In this document: in pieces, positions 1-8,426 of the stretch | How positions within the stretch are numbered: the stretch's first letter is position 1 | How the letters are laid out: each line of letters begins with the position of its first letter | Source: Candidatus Accumulibacter affinis | GTDB lineage: Bacteria; Pseudomonadota; Gammaproteobacteria; Burkholderiales; Rhodocyclaceae | Direction of reading: 5' to 3' | DNA length: 64,000 nt | NCBI GenBank assembly: GCA_016713625.1 | Contig: JADJOT010000010.1 | Coordinates: 62,001-126,000 of the forward strand | The notes under the pieces: generated by a model | Told to the model about the DNA's origin: nothing | Database searches by the model: none | The model's input: the letters and a program-made list of their open reading frames with translations, nothing else | Translations under genes and position numbers: made by a program

Positions 1-2
1 CG

Positions 3-1259
3 GTGGAGACTGGCACGGGCACGGATATCTGGCTGTTTGGCCCGGTGCGCCTACCTGAGACACAGCGTGGCGAAATGTTGCCAGGTGAACGGGTCGGTTT
101 GATTGAGGCGGTTACGGCTGCGCCGGTGACTGTGCCGGCTGAAGAGAGCGCCGTAAAGCCGCTCTTACAGCCAGATTGTCTTCCGACCGTGAGAGACGAT
201 CTGGTGGCAGCGGTGTCGAAAGCGGTCGAGTTGCTGCTCGGTCAGCGCGATGGCAGCGATGAGCCGGTGCATTGGCGAGTGAGTATCCAGGGCAATCCGC
301 ACTTGCTCATCGTCGGCCTGCCGGGCATGGGCAAGACCACCTGCCTGATCCAGCTTTGCCGCCAACTGATGGCGGGCGGCATTGCGCCGATCGTGTTTTC
401 CTACCACGAGGACATCGACGAGAAGCTGGGCGAGCTGTGGAGCGATGCGCTACGCAAGGTGAGTTATGCCGGCCTAGGTTTCAACCCCCTGCAAGTAGTG
501 GGCGATGCGCCGCTCGCCTATATGGACAACGTGACCCTGCTGCGCGACAACTTCGCGGCGATCTTTCCGGATCTGGGTGACGTGCAACTGGGTCGGGTGC
601 GCGAGGCGATCAAGCAGAGCTACGCCGACCGGGGTTGGGCCTTGGGTGCGCGTGGAGAAGTCCCTCCATTTGGCGCCTTCTACGACTTGTTGAAGGCCGA
701 GGCCAAGCCGGACAGGGGGCTGATGACCCGGCTGGCAGAACTGGCCGATTATGGATTGTTCGAGGCCACCGTCGGTGCACCGAGCCTGCTCGATCACGCC
801 ACGCCTGCCTTGGTGCAAATCCACAGTTCGCAGAATGAAGTATTGCAACGGGCGTTTTCCACCTTCGTGTTGCATAACCTCTATCAGTCGATGTTCCGCC
901 GCGGCACCCAAGACCGCATTACCCACGCCGTGATCTTCGACGAGGCGCATCGCGCGGCACGACTGAAGCTGATTCCGACGATGGCCAAGGAATGCCGAAA
1001 GTATGGCCTGTCTTTCGTGGTGGCCTCGCAGGAGGCGAAGGATTTCGATTCTTCTCTGTTTACCGCCGTGGCCAATTACCTGGCACTGCGGGTCAGCGAA
1101 CCGGACGCAAAATTGATGGCGAAAATCTTCGCCCCCTCGGACAAGCTGACGCTGTACACCGATCGGATCAAGCAGATGGCCAAGTTCAAGGCATGGTTCT
1201 ATTCGGAAGGGATGCGGATGCCGGTGCCTGTTGCTTTGGGGAATGGATTGCTCGGTTGA
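3..1259 (+). CDS. DptH-like/HerA-type P-loop ATPase, C-terminal part (5' truncated by window)
   Basis: The reading frame is open to the window edge, so the first codon is probably internal. Visible are a Walker A motif GLPGMGKTT (about residues 105-113 of the visible part) and a Walker B motif VIFDEAH (about 310-316), followed by an ASQEAKDF stretch where HerA/FtsK-like ATPases carry their sensor region. The motif layout and the C-terminal wording resemble DptH, the large ATPase of DNA-phosphorothioation-dependent restriction (DptFGH), which would act on incoming unmodified DNA. That assignment rests on remembered family resemblance only. The rest of the protein and any dpt/dnd partners would lie upstream of the window. 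Alternatively it is another defence-island HerA-like ATPase. Confidence 0.5.
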   Translation: METGTGTDIWLFGPVRLPETQRGEMLPGERVGLIEAVTAAPVTVPAEESAVKPLLQPDCLPTVRDDLVAAVSKAVELLLGQRDGSDEPVHWRVSIQGNPHLLIVGLPGMGKTTCLIQLCRQLMAGGIAPIVFSYHEDIDEKLGELWSDALRKVSYAGLGFNPLQVVGDAPLAYMDNVTLLRDNFAAIFPDLGDVQLGRVREAIKQSYADRGWALGARGEVPPFGAFYDLLKAEAKPDRGLMTRLAELADYGLFEATVGAPSLLDHATPALVQIHSSQNEVLQRAFSTFVLHNLYQSMFRRGTQDRITHAVIFDEAHRAARLKLIPTMAKECRKYGLSFVVASQEAKDFDSSLFTAVANYLALRVSEPDAKLMAKIFAPSDKLTLYTDRIKQMAKFKAWFYSEGMRMPVPVALGNGLLG

Positions 1260-1654
1260 GCATTCTGTTCCTTCGGCCTCCGCCTGGCCGCACTGGCGAC
1301 CACCGACATCCCCTGTCTCGACGGCCTGCTGGCCGGAGCGGTGCGCGGACCCGGTAAACGCAGCAAGCTGCGTATCGTTCCGGTGTGGGGAGCAAGGCCC
1401 CGGCGGCGGTGTCGCTATGGGCCGCGTAGCGCTCCCGGTTTGCGTCGGCGGACGAAACTGCCTTGTTCGTTGGCCAGCGTGGCAAACGTCTCGGCATGCG
1501 CATGAGCCAGTTGCGACTGCAGCGGGGCGGCCACTGTTGGCTGCTGCCTGGTCGTTGAAACCAAATCGGCTGTGCGAAGCGGCACGGCTCCGCTTTCTGT
1601 GGCAATCTACCCTTCTCGGTACGCTAAATCCGGTTTTGCCATGAAGGCGGGTAC
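1260..1654. other. intergenic stretch, no convincing gene
   Basis: About 395 bases separate the ATPase from nfeD. Open frames exist on both strands, but their translations are Arg/Pro/Cys-rich, show no recognisable motif and have no good ribosome-binding site. I see no terminator hairpin with a T-run. It may be eroded accessory DNA at the edge of the putative defence region. Confidence 0.4.
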
Positions 1655-3016
1655 ATGCGAACAGTCGCGCTTTTGCTGATTCTCTGCTGCTCACTGGCTC
1701 TTGCAGAGTCCGCAGCGCCGATTGTGGTCCTTCGCCAGAGCGGGGCGATCGGACCTGCCGATGCCGACTACCTGCAGCGAGGCCTCGACAAAGCGGCTGC
1801 GCTCAACGCGCAACTGGTCGTTCTAGAACTGGACACGCCGGGCGGGCTCGACCTTTCGATGCGCGCCATCATCCAGCATATTCTCGCCTCGCCGGTAGCC
1901 GTGGCCAGCTATGTGGCGCCGAACGGCGCGCGCGCGGCGAGTGCCGGCACATACCTCATGTATGCGAGCCACGTCGCGGCGATGGCGCCGGCGACCAATC
2001 TGGGGGCGGCGACGCCGGTGGCGATCGGCGCGCAACCGGAGCGCCGCGAACCGGGGGCGGCGAAGGGCAAGGCGACGCCGGACGCGGATCGCCCCCGCGA
2101 AGCCGGCACCTCGACAGAGACGATGGTGCGCAAGCAGACCAACGATGCCGCGGCGTACCTGCGGGGACTGGCGCATCTGCGCGGTCGCAATGCCGCTTGG
2201 GCCGACCAGGCGGTGCGCGAGGCGGTCAGCCTCAGCGCGCCGGAGGCACTGCAGTTGAAAGTCATCGATCTGATCGCCACCGACCTTCCCGACCTGCTCC
2301 AGCAGCTCGACGGCAGGACCATCCTCGTTCTGGGGCGCGAACAGCGGCTGGCTACCGCCGCCGCCCCGACCATCGACCATCCACCCGACTGGCGCACCCG
2401 GCTGCTGCACGTGATCACCAATCCGAGCATCGCCTACGTACTGCTTTTGATCGGCTTCTATGGCCTGCTCTTCGAATTCTACAACCCAGGCCTCGTTGCG
2501 CCCGGCGTCGTCGGCGGCATCAGCCTGCTGCTCGCGCTGTTTGCCATGCAACTGCTGCCGGTCAGCAGCACCGGCCTGGCGCTGATCGTCCTCGGGGTCG
2601 GCTTGCTGGTCGCCGAGTTTTTCGTCGCCGGCTTCGGCATCCTGGGAATCGGCGGCCTGGTGGCTTTCGTTACCGGGTCGATCCTGCTCATCGATAGCGA
2701 TGTTCCGGGCGATCGCATTTCCGGGCTGCTGATCGGCGTCGCGGCAGTGACCAGCGCCGCGTTCGTGCTGGTGGTGCTGAACCTGGCGATCCGGGCGCGC
2801 CAGCAACCGCTGCTGAGTGGCCGTGAACAGATGCTCGGTGCCTGCGGCGAGGTGATCGAAGACCTCGACGGCGACGTGTTTGCAAGCATCCACGGCGAAC
2901 TGTGGAAAGTGTGCGCGGGCATTCCGCTCGTGCGCGGTCAAATGGTGCGGGTGGTCGGCATCGACGGCCTGGTGCTCACCGTCGAGCCCATCGGCAAGGA
3001 AGGAGACGCGAAATGA
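1655..3016 (+). CDS. NfeD-family membrane-bound serine protease
   Basis: 453 aa. An N-terminal signal peptide (about 1-18) precedes a ClpP-like protease domain containing TPGG (61-64), Ser96 in the AASAG context and Lys160 in VRKQ, which fit the Ser/Lys dyad of the NfeD/1510-N family. Several transmembrane segments lie at about 255-375, and a soluble NfeD-type OB-fold occupies the C-terminus. The family cleaves hydrophobic C-termini of stomatin-like partners and is linked to membrane quality control. The last codons overlap the start of the slipin gene (ATGA), the classic nfeD-stomatin operon, so the two proteins very probably work together. Confidence 0.9.
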   Translation: MRTVALLLILCCSLALAESAAPIVVLRQSGAIGPADADYLQRGLDKAAALNAQLVVLELDTPGGLDLSMRAIIQHILASPVAVASYVAPNGARAASAGTYLMYASHVAAMAPATNLGAATPVAIGAQPERREPGAAKGKATPDADRPREAGTSTETMVRKQTNDAAAYLRGLAHLRGRNAAWADQAVREAVSLSAPEALQLKVIDLIATDLPDLLQQLDGRTILVLGREQRLATAAAPTIDHPPDWRTRLLHVITNPSIAYVLLLIGFYGLLFEFYNPGLVAPGVVGGISLLLALFAMQLLPVSSTGLALIVLGVGLLVAEFFVAGFGILGIGGLVAFVTGSILLIDSDVPGDRISGLLIGVAAVTSAAFVLVVLNLAIRARQQPLLSGREQMLGACGEVIEDLDGDVFASIHGELWKVCAGIPLVRGQMVRVVGIDGLVLTVEPIGKEGDAK

Positions 3017-3798
3017 ATCTCGATTGGTCCTGGTTTGGCGGTTTCGCCATTCTGCTGCTGTCCGTGGTTTTCCTGCTCAATGCGGTACGCATCTTTCGCG
3101 AGTACGAGCGCGGCGTCGTCTTTACGCTGGGGCGCTTCTGGAAGGTCAAGGGGCCGGGCTTGGTGATCATTGTCCCGGGCATCCAGCAGGTGGTGCGGGT
3201 GGACCTGCGCACGGTGGTCCTCGAGGTGCCGACCCAGGACGTGATTTCGCGCGACAATGTCTCGGTCAAGGTCAGCGCCGTCGTCTATCTGCGCGTCATC
3301 GACGCGCAGAAGGCCGTGATCCAGGTCGTCGACTACCTCAACGCCACCAGTCAATTGGCCCAGACCATGTTGCGGTCGGTGCTCGGCAAGCACCAGCTCG
3401 ACGATATGCTGGCCGAGCGCGAGAGACTGAATCTCGATATCCAGCAGGCGCTCGACGCGCAGACGGATTCCTGGGGGATCAAGGTCTCCAATGTCGAGAT
3501 CAAGCAGGTCGACCTGACCGAATCGATGATCCGCGCGATCGCCAGGCAGGCCGAGGCGGAACGTGAGCGGCGCGCCAAGGTGATCCATGCCGAAGGGGAA
3601 CTGCAGGCCTCGGAAAAGCTGTTCCAGGCAGCGAAGATACTCGCGCAGGAGCCGCAAGCCATCCAGTTGCGCTACCTGGAAACACTCACCGTCATTGGCG
3701 CCGACAAGAACACGACGATCGTCTTTCCCCTGCCCATGGACCTGGTGACACCTTTCCTGGAAAAAATGCAGCGAGGTTCGGCCGAGACCGGCTCATGA
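3013..3798 (+). CDS. slipin / stomatin-like (SPFH, band 7) membrane protein
   Basis: 261 aa. One N-terminal membrane segment (about 8-25) is followed by an SPFH/band-7 domain (YERGVVFTLGR, RVDLRTVVLEVPTQDVISRDNV) and a charged coiled-coil region with AEAERERRAKVIHAEGE, then a short hydrophobic tail. Such proteins oligomerise in the inner membrane and are partners or substrates of the NfeD protease encoded immediately upstream. The ATG overlaps the nfeD stop (ATGA), so the start is well supported. Its 3' end meets the convergent DUF2784 gene tail to tail with almost no spacing. Confidence 0.93.
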   Translation: MNLDWSWFGGFAILLLSVVFLLNAVRIFREYERGVVFTLGRFWKVKGPGLVIIVPGIQQVVRVDLRTVVLEVPTQDVISRDNVSVKVSAVVYLRVIDAQKAVIQVVDYLNATSQLAQTMLRSVLGKHQLDDMLAERERLNLDIQQALDAQTDSWGIKVSNVEIKQVDLTESMIRAIARQAEAERERRAKVIHAEGELQASEKLFQAAKILAQEPQAIQLRYLETLTVIGADKNTTIVFPLPMDLVTPFLEKMQRGSAETGS

Positions 3799-4176
3799 AT
3801 CCCGGGGATGGCGACGGCGACCGCGACTGTAGATGAGCCAGCAGTACGCCACCAGGTTGACAACGATCACCACCGCGGCGAGGCCGTACTGGATGCCACG
3901 TGTCAGCCCGGCCGGATAGATGATCGGTAGCAGGTAATGGTCGATGAAGCTTCCTGGGTAGCCGGCCTCACCGGCAGCCTGCCGGAGTTGATTCTCGAGT
4001 GGCGTCAGCGGACATATCCAGCCGCTCAGTTCAATTACAGCACCCCAGCCGGCAGCCGGCAGGTGCACCAGGGCCAGCCTCGGCCAGCGCAGCACCAGGC
4101 CCCCGCCGAGAACGACGAAAGCGATGAACAGGAGGTGCAGGACGACGATGCTGTCTGCCAGGAAGCGCTGGATCAT
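3793..4176 (-). CDS. DUF2784 family inner-membrane protein
   Basis: About 127 aa with three or four hydrophobic helices and the family core LHLLFIAFVVLGG...WICPLTPLEN...GYPGSFIDHYL. Function of DUF2784 is unknown. I prefer the ATG at 4176; a TTG two codons upstream (4182) would overlap the stop of hslR. The gene lies directly downstream of hslR on the same strand and is probably co-transcribed with it. Confidence 0.85.
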   Translation of the reverse strand: MIQRFLADSIVVLHLLFIAFVVLGGGLVLRWPRLALVHLPAAGWGAVIELSGWICPLTPLENQLRQAAGEAGYPGSFIDHYLLPIIYPAGLTRGIQYGLAAVVIVVNLVAYCWLIYSRGRRRHPRDS

Positions 4177-4178
4177 GC

Positions 4179-4550
4179 TCAAAAGTCTTCGTTGAAGCCC
4201 CGGATCTGTCGTCTGGCTTTCTTGGTCGGCCGGCCGCGCAGCTCGCTGCCGGGGACCGGCGCGAGTCGCCTCGCCTCCAGATTTGCTGCACGCCGTGCGC
4301 TACTGGCGCTGGTTTCTTCGTAGAGTTGCTGCGCTTCGCTGGCCGGGCGGCGTTGTTCGTTGAGACCGCGGACGACGACGCTCCAGACGACCTCGCCGAT
4401 GGCGATCTCCAGGCACTCGCCGCAGCGCAGCTCGCGGGCGGCCTTGACCGTGTGGTCGTCGAGCTTGACATGGCCGGCAGCGATGGCCTGTGCGGCCAGC
4501 GAACGCGTCTTGTAGAAGCGTGCCGCCCAGAGCCACTTGTCGATCCGCAT
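4179..4550 (-). CDS. hslR: ribosome-associated heat shock protein Hsp15 (S4 domain)
   Basis: 123 aa. An S4 RNA-binding domain begins at the first residues (MRIDKWLWAARFYKTRSLA) and is followed by a basic tail with RGRPTKKARRQ. Hsp15 binds free 50S subunits carrying nascent chains and helps recycle stalled ribosomes. The start was chosen at the ATG before RIDKWLW; the frame continues about 53 codons further upstream, but that extension lacks family residues. It lies 35 bp downstream of the regA-like gene on the same strand, so it may share its transcript. Confidence 0.88.
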   Translation of the reverse strand: MRIDKWLWAARFYKTRSLAAQAIAAGHVKLDDHTVKAARELRCGECLEIAIGEVVWSVVVRGLNEQRRPASEAQQLYEETSASSARRAANLEARRLAPVPGSELRGRPTKKARRQIRGFNEDF

Positions 4551-4585
4551 GCGCTGCAGCGCCGGCGGCGAGGTAGCGGTCACGG

Positions 4586-5152
4586 CTATTCCCGGCTCGG
4601 GTGTTTGCCGAGCTTGCGTTGCAGCGTACGGCGGTGCATTTTGAGGGCTCTCGCGGTTGCCGAGATGTTGCCCTGTTGCTCGGCCAATACCCGGTGAATG
4701 TGTTCCCACTCCAGGCGACTGACGGTCAGCGGCGAGCCGGCAACCGGAATCGCCGAGTCGCCACCAGTGCCCTTGTTGAGCGCCGCAACAACTTCATCCG
4801 CATCACAGGGTTTGGCGAGATAGTGGATGGCGCCGAGCTTGATCGCCTCGATCGCGGTGGCGATGCTGGCGTAGCCGGTAAGCATGACGATGCGCGTGTT
4901 CGGATCGAGTTCGAGCAGCTTCTCGATCAGCACCAGCCCCGATTCGCCGGGCATCTTGAGGTCGACCACCGCGTACTCGGGCGCCAGCCCTTGCGCCTTG
5001 GCGATGGCGGACTCGACATTGGCGGCAACGGTCACCGCATAGCCACGGCGATCCAGTGCGCGGGCGAGAACCCGCCGGAAAGCGTCGTCGTCATCGACCA
5101 GCAGCAGCGTCGATCGCTCGTCTTCAGACGGTGGTGAGGGTTTCTCGGGCAT
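4586..5152 (-). CDS. regA: RegA/PrrA/ActR-type redox response regulator
   Basis: 188 aa. The receiver domain shows the acidic pocket LLVDDDDAF, the phospho-acceptor Asp in VVDLKMPGESG and Lys in LAKPCDADE. A proline-containing linker leads to a C-terminal Fis-type helix-turn-helix (GNISATARALKMHRRTLQRKLGK) of the RegA signature type. The family controls genes for respiration, carbon and nitrogen metabolism in response to quinone/redox state. The start is the ATG just before PEKPS; the gene lies 5 bp behind regB, forming one transcription unit kinase-regulator. Confidence 0.9.
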   Translation of the reverse strand: MPEKPSPPSEDERSTLLLVDDDDAFRRVLARALDRRGYAVTVAANVESAIAKAQGLAPEYAVVDLKMPGESGLVLIEKLLELDPNTRIVMLTGYASIATAIEAIKLGAIHYLAKPCDADEVVAALNKGTGGDSAIPVAGSPLTVSRLEWEHIHRVLAEQQGNISATARALKMHRRTLQRKLGKHPSRE

Positions 5153-5157
5153 CGTGA

Positions 5158-6531
5158 TCAGACTTTCAGGCGGCTCAGTGGCAGGGTAACGCGGGTGCAC
5201 GCACCACCCGCCGGGTCAGGCCGATTGAACAGTTCGACACGGCCACCGAAGCGCCCGACGGTGGCGTTGCTGAGGAACAGTCCGATGCCGATGCCGCGTG
5301 GCCGATCGTGGGTAGCGCTCTTGGTGCTGAAAAACGCCTCACCCAGACGGGCTGCTGCCTCGGCATGCAGCCCGGGCCCGCGGTCGAGGATCTCGATGCG
5401 ACAACTATCGGCATCCCAGCAGGCGGCAAAGTGCAACGCTTCGGGGCTGCCGGCGTTGGCATCGGCGGCGTTGTCGAGCAGGTTGAGGATCGCCTGTTCC
5501 AGGGTGCGGTCGGCGGCAATCGGCGGCGCCGGCTGCTTGCCCTGCAGCGTCACGCTGATCCGGGCATGCGGGCGGATGATTTGCCAGTCGTCGAGCAGGC
5601 GGTGCAGGTAGGCGTCGAGTGGCATCGCGCGCAGGCTTTCGTCTCGACCCTGGCCGGTCGAGGCAAGAATCTGCGAGATCGTCTGCTTGCAACGATCGAC
5701 CTGTTCCCGCAACAGCAGCAGGTCTTCCTTCCACTCGCCCTGGTGGCCATGGTTCAACTCGAGCTCGCGAATCACGACGGCCATGGTCCCGAGCGGCGTT
5801 CCCAGTTGGTGTGCCGCACCCGCGGCAAGCGTGCCAAGCGAGAGAATCTGCTCGTTGCGCAGGGCCTCCTCGCGGACCGCGGCGAGTTCGCGCTCGCGGG
5901 CCTGCAGGGCGGCCGCCATGCGCGTCAGGAAGAAGGCGACGACGCCGACACTGATCACGAAATTGAGCCACATGCCGAGGACGTGCAGGGCAAAGCCGCT
6001 GCCATGCGCGGCGTGTTCGCTGGCGTCGCCGGTGGCGCGGGCGAGCAGGGCGTCGAACTGCGCCAGATCGCCTTGTGGAAGTGGGAGCGGCAGCTTCCAG
6101 AAGATCAGGAAGGTGTAGGCGAGCAGGGTGATTCCCGCCATTGCCCAGGCGTGCCTGGCGGGTAGCATGGCGGCGGCCAGGGTGGGCGGCAGCAGGAACA
6201 GCGAGACAAAGGGATTCGCCGAACCACCGGCAAAGTAGAGCAATAGCGCGAGGATGCCGACGTCGAAGGTCAGGTGGGCGAAGATTTCATTTTCGGACGA
6301 CGGAAGCCCCTGGTCGATTCGCCATTGGGTGAGCAGATTGACGCTGGCGAGCAGGGCGATGATTGCGGTCATCGGCACCACCTGGAGCGGAATCTTCAGC
6401 CAGCTGACCGCCAGCAGCAGCACCGTGGCTTGCGTCAGGACTTCAATCCGCCGCAGCGCCAGCAAGCGGGTCAGTGGGTTGCCGGTGCCGGGCAGGAAAG
6501 CCGGCGGCTGGGCCGGATGGATTGGCGACAT
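5158..6531 (-). CDS. regB: RegB/PrrB-type redox sensor histidine kinase
   Basis: 457 aa. About six membrane helices occupy residues 30-205. The loop motif GGSANPF (102-108) is the ubiquinone-binding signature of RegB. The H-box AAGAAHQLGTPLGT carries His241 for autophosphorylation, and Cys281 in VDRCKQT corresponds in position to the redox-active cysteine of Rhodobacter RegB. N and G boxes follow (NLLDNAADA, GIGIGLFLSNA). Both known redox inputs therefore appear intact. It phosphorylates the RegA-like regulator encoded 5 bp downstream. Expected role: global aerobic/anaerobic control. Confidence 0.92.
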   Translation of the reverse strand: MSPIHPAQPPAFLPGTGNPLTRLLALRRIEVLTQATVLLLAVSWLKIPLQVVPMTAIIALLASVNLLTQWRIDQGLPSSENEIFAHLTFDVGILALLLYFAGGSANPFVSLFLLPPTLAAAMLPARHAWAMAGITLLAYTFLIFWKLPLPLPQGDLAQFDALLARATGDASEHAAHGSGFALHVLGMWLNFVISVGVVAFFLTRMAAALQARERELAAVREEALRNEQILSLGTLAAGAAHQLGTPLGTMAVVIRELELNHGHQGEWKEDLLLLREQVDRCKQTISQILASTGQGRDESLRAMPLDAYLHRLLDDWQIIRPHARISVTLQGKQPAPPIAADRTLEQAILNLLDNAADANAGSPEALHFAACWDADSCRIEILDRGPGLHAEAAARLGEAFFSTKSATHDRPRGIGIGLFLSNATVGRFGGRVELFNRPDPAGGACTRVTLPLSRLKV

Positions 6532-6546
6532 GACTCCCGGAGATTC

Positions 6547-6864
6547 TCAGACCAGCGAAACCACTGCTCCGCCCTGCTCCGAAACGAGTCTGGAAAGGGC
6601 CACCATCAGTTCCTCGTCACGCCGCGTGTCCTGCCATCGAGCCCCGTCCCAGCGGTAGTGAAAGCCACCCGATCTGGCGGCAACCCAGACCTCCTGCGCG
6701 GCGTCGTGTCGATTGACGATGATCTTGCTGCCGTCGGAGAACTCGATTTCCAGTACCTGCTCGCTGACCATGGCAAAATCGAGATCGGCGCCGCTTTGCT
6801 CCAGCGCAGCTTCGATCTGCTTGAGCGCCGCGTCGGCAAGTGCGTTGAATTCCTTGTCATTCAT
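6547..6864 (-). CDS. cyaY: frataxin homologue CyaY
   Basis: 105 aa, normal length for CyaY. It has the acidic first helix, the central strand motif LEIEFSDGSKIIVNRH and the GGFHYRWDGARWQDTRRDEEL core. CyaY binds iron and IscS and tunes Fe-S cluster assembly. It is transcribed away from lptM-lysA with only 35 bp between the start codons, the usual cyaY/lptM-lysA divergent layout in proteobacteria. Confidence 0.95.
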   Translation of the reverse strand: MNDKEFNALADAALKQIEAALEQSGADLDFAMVSEQVLEIEFSDGSKIIVNRHDAAQEVWVAARSGGFHYRWDGARWQDTRRDEELMVALSRLVSEQGGAVVSLV

Positions 6865-6899
6865 CCTGTGCTAACATCCCCATTTTTTTACACCGACCT

Positions 6900-7109
6900 A
6901 TGTGGCAACATCTTGCGCTGGCCCTGCTGGCGACCATCACGCTGGGCGCCTGTGGGAACAAGGGCGGACTGGTCTTTCCGCCGGTACCGGCCACAGCCAC
7001 CGCGCCGACATCGCCGGCTACCGCTTCCCCGACCGCGGCAGGCACGACCATTACTCCGAACGCTCAGACTGCGAAGGATTCTAACACGCCCGGAGAACCT
7101 GCCCGATGA
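6900..7109 (+). CDS. lptM: small lipoprotein LptM (YifL-like)
   Basis: 69 aa. The signal peptide ends in a lipobox LGAC, and the mature part starts CGNKGGLVFPP, the signature of the LptM/YifL family; a Thr/Pro/Ala-rich low-complexity tail follows. LptM helps oxidative maturation of the LPS translocon LptD. It overlaps lysA by ATGA, the common lptM-lysA arrangement. Confidence 0.88.
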   Translation: MWQHLALALLATITLGACGNKGGLVFPPVPATATAPTSPATASPTAAGTTITPNAQTAKDSNTPGEPAR

Positions 7110-8350
7110 ACGCCTTTGCTTACCGGGATGGCGTGCTGCAAGCTGAATTGGTATCGCTGATCGACATCGCCGCCCGCTTCGGCACACCCTGCTGGGTGTA
7201 CTCACGAGCTGCGCTCGAGACCGCGCTGGACGAGTTTCAGCAGGAATTGCGCGGTTTCGATGCGCTCGTCTGTTACGCCGTCAAGGCCAACTCCAACCTT
7301 GCCGTACTCGACGTCTTTGCACGTCGCGGCGCCGGCTTCGACATCGTTTCTGGCGGTGAGTTGCAGCGGGTTCTCGCCGCCGGCGCCAATCCGCGGCAGA
7401 TTGTTTTCTCCGGGGTTGGCAAGACGGCTGCCGAGATGGAGCTGGCGCTCCGGATCGGCATCCTCTGCTTCAACGTCGAATCCGCCGCCGAACTCGAACG
7501 CCTCGACCGCATCGCCGGGCAACTGGGCAAGATCGCGCCGATCAGCCTGCGCGTCAATCCCGATGTGGACGCCGGAACCCACCCCTATATCTCGACCGGT
7601 CTCAAGGAGAACAAGTTCGGCGTCGCCTACGACGAAGCACTGGCGCTCTACCGGCAGGCCGCCAGCCTGGCCAACCTCCAGGTCACCGGCATCGACTGCC
7701 ATATCGGCTCGCAACTGCTCGATCCCGCGCCTTTTTCAGAAGCGCTCGACAAGGTCCTGCTGCTGGTCGATCAACTTGCGGCAGACGGCATTGCCCTGCG
7801 CCACATCGACCTCGGCGGCGGCCTCGGCATCCGTTATCGCGACGAGGAAGTTCCGACGGTCAAGGCCTACCTGCGGCCGATGCTCGACAAGCTCAAGGAA
7901 CGGCAGCTGCAGGTGCTGCTCGAACCGGGGCGGCGTCTGGTCGGCAATGCGGGTCTGCTGTTGACCCGGGTCGAGTATCTGAAACCCGGCGAAGTCAGGA
8001 ATTTTGCCATCGTCGACGCGGCGATGAACGACCTCGCCCGGCCAGCCTTGTACGGGTCGTGGCACGATATCGTAGCCGTCGTCCCTCGGCAAACCACGAG
8101 CAGCACCTGGGAGATTGTCGGTCCGGTTTGCGAATCGGGGGATTTTCTCGGGCGCGGCCGCGAACTGGCGCTCGCCGCGGGTGATCTCCTGGCGATCCTG
8201 TCGGCCGGAGCCTACAGCATGGCGATGAGTTCGAACTACAACAGCCGCCCCCGCGCGCCCGAAGTGATGGTCGACGGCGGAGCAGTCCATCTCGTTCGCC
8301 GCCGCGAGACCGTCGCTGAACTGTATGCACTGGAGCAGCGCCTGCCCTGA
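7106..8350 (+). CDS. lysA: diaminopimelate decarboxylase
   Basis: 414 aa, usual length. It catalyses the last step of lysine synthesis, meso-DAP to L-lysine, with PLP. Visible motifs are the PLP lysine in CYAVKAN (Lys60), HIGSQ, the phosphate-binding GGGLG, EPGRRLVGNAG and the second-subunit cysteine in CESGDFLG. It is translationally coupled to lptM. A strong hairpin lies just after its stop. Confidence 0.96.
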   Translation: MNAFAYRDGVLQAELVSLIDIAARFGTPCWVYSRAALETALDEFQQELRGFDALVCYAVKANSNLAVLDVFARRGAGFDIVSGGELQRVLAAGANPRQIVFSGVGKTAAEMELALRIGILCFNVESAAELERLDRIAGQLGKIAPISLRVNPDVDAGTHPYISTGLKENKFGVAYDEALALYRQAASLANLQVTGIDCHIGSQLLDPAPFSEALDKVLLLVDQLAADGIALRHIDLGGGLGIRYRDEEVPTVKAYLRPMLDKLKERQLQVLLEPGRRLVGNAGLLLTRVEYLKPGEVRNFAIVDAAMNDLARPALYGSWHDIVAVVPRQTTSSTWEIVGPVCESGDFLGRGRELALAAGDLLAILSAGAYSMAMSSNYNSRPRAPEVMVDGGAVHLVRRRETVAELYALEQRLP

Positions 8351-8369
8351 CCAGCCGCGCAGGCCGGTT

Positions 8370-8416
8370 CTGGGCCGTCAGTCAGCTGATCGCGGGGATC
8401 AGCACGGACGGCCCAG
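8370..8416. terminator. bidirectional hairpin between lysA and gpmI
   Basis: The convergent genes are separated by a 10-bp perfect stem (CTGGGCCGTC at 8370-8379 with its complement at 8407-8416) enclosing a second 7-bp stem (GCTGATC 8385-8391 with GATCAGC 8397-8403). A short T-rich stretch follows on the + strand at 8422-8427. It probably ends transcription from both sides; the T-run is weak. Confidence 0.55.
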
Positions 8417-8426
8417 TGACAGTTTG

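Noticed and set aside
474..1694. Long minus-strand frame (406 aa) across the ATPase gene and the intergenic stretch
   Set aside because: Antisense to a gene with clear Walker motifs; composition is that of a high-GC shadow frame.
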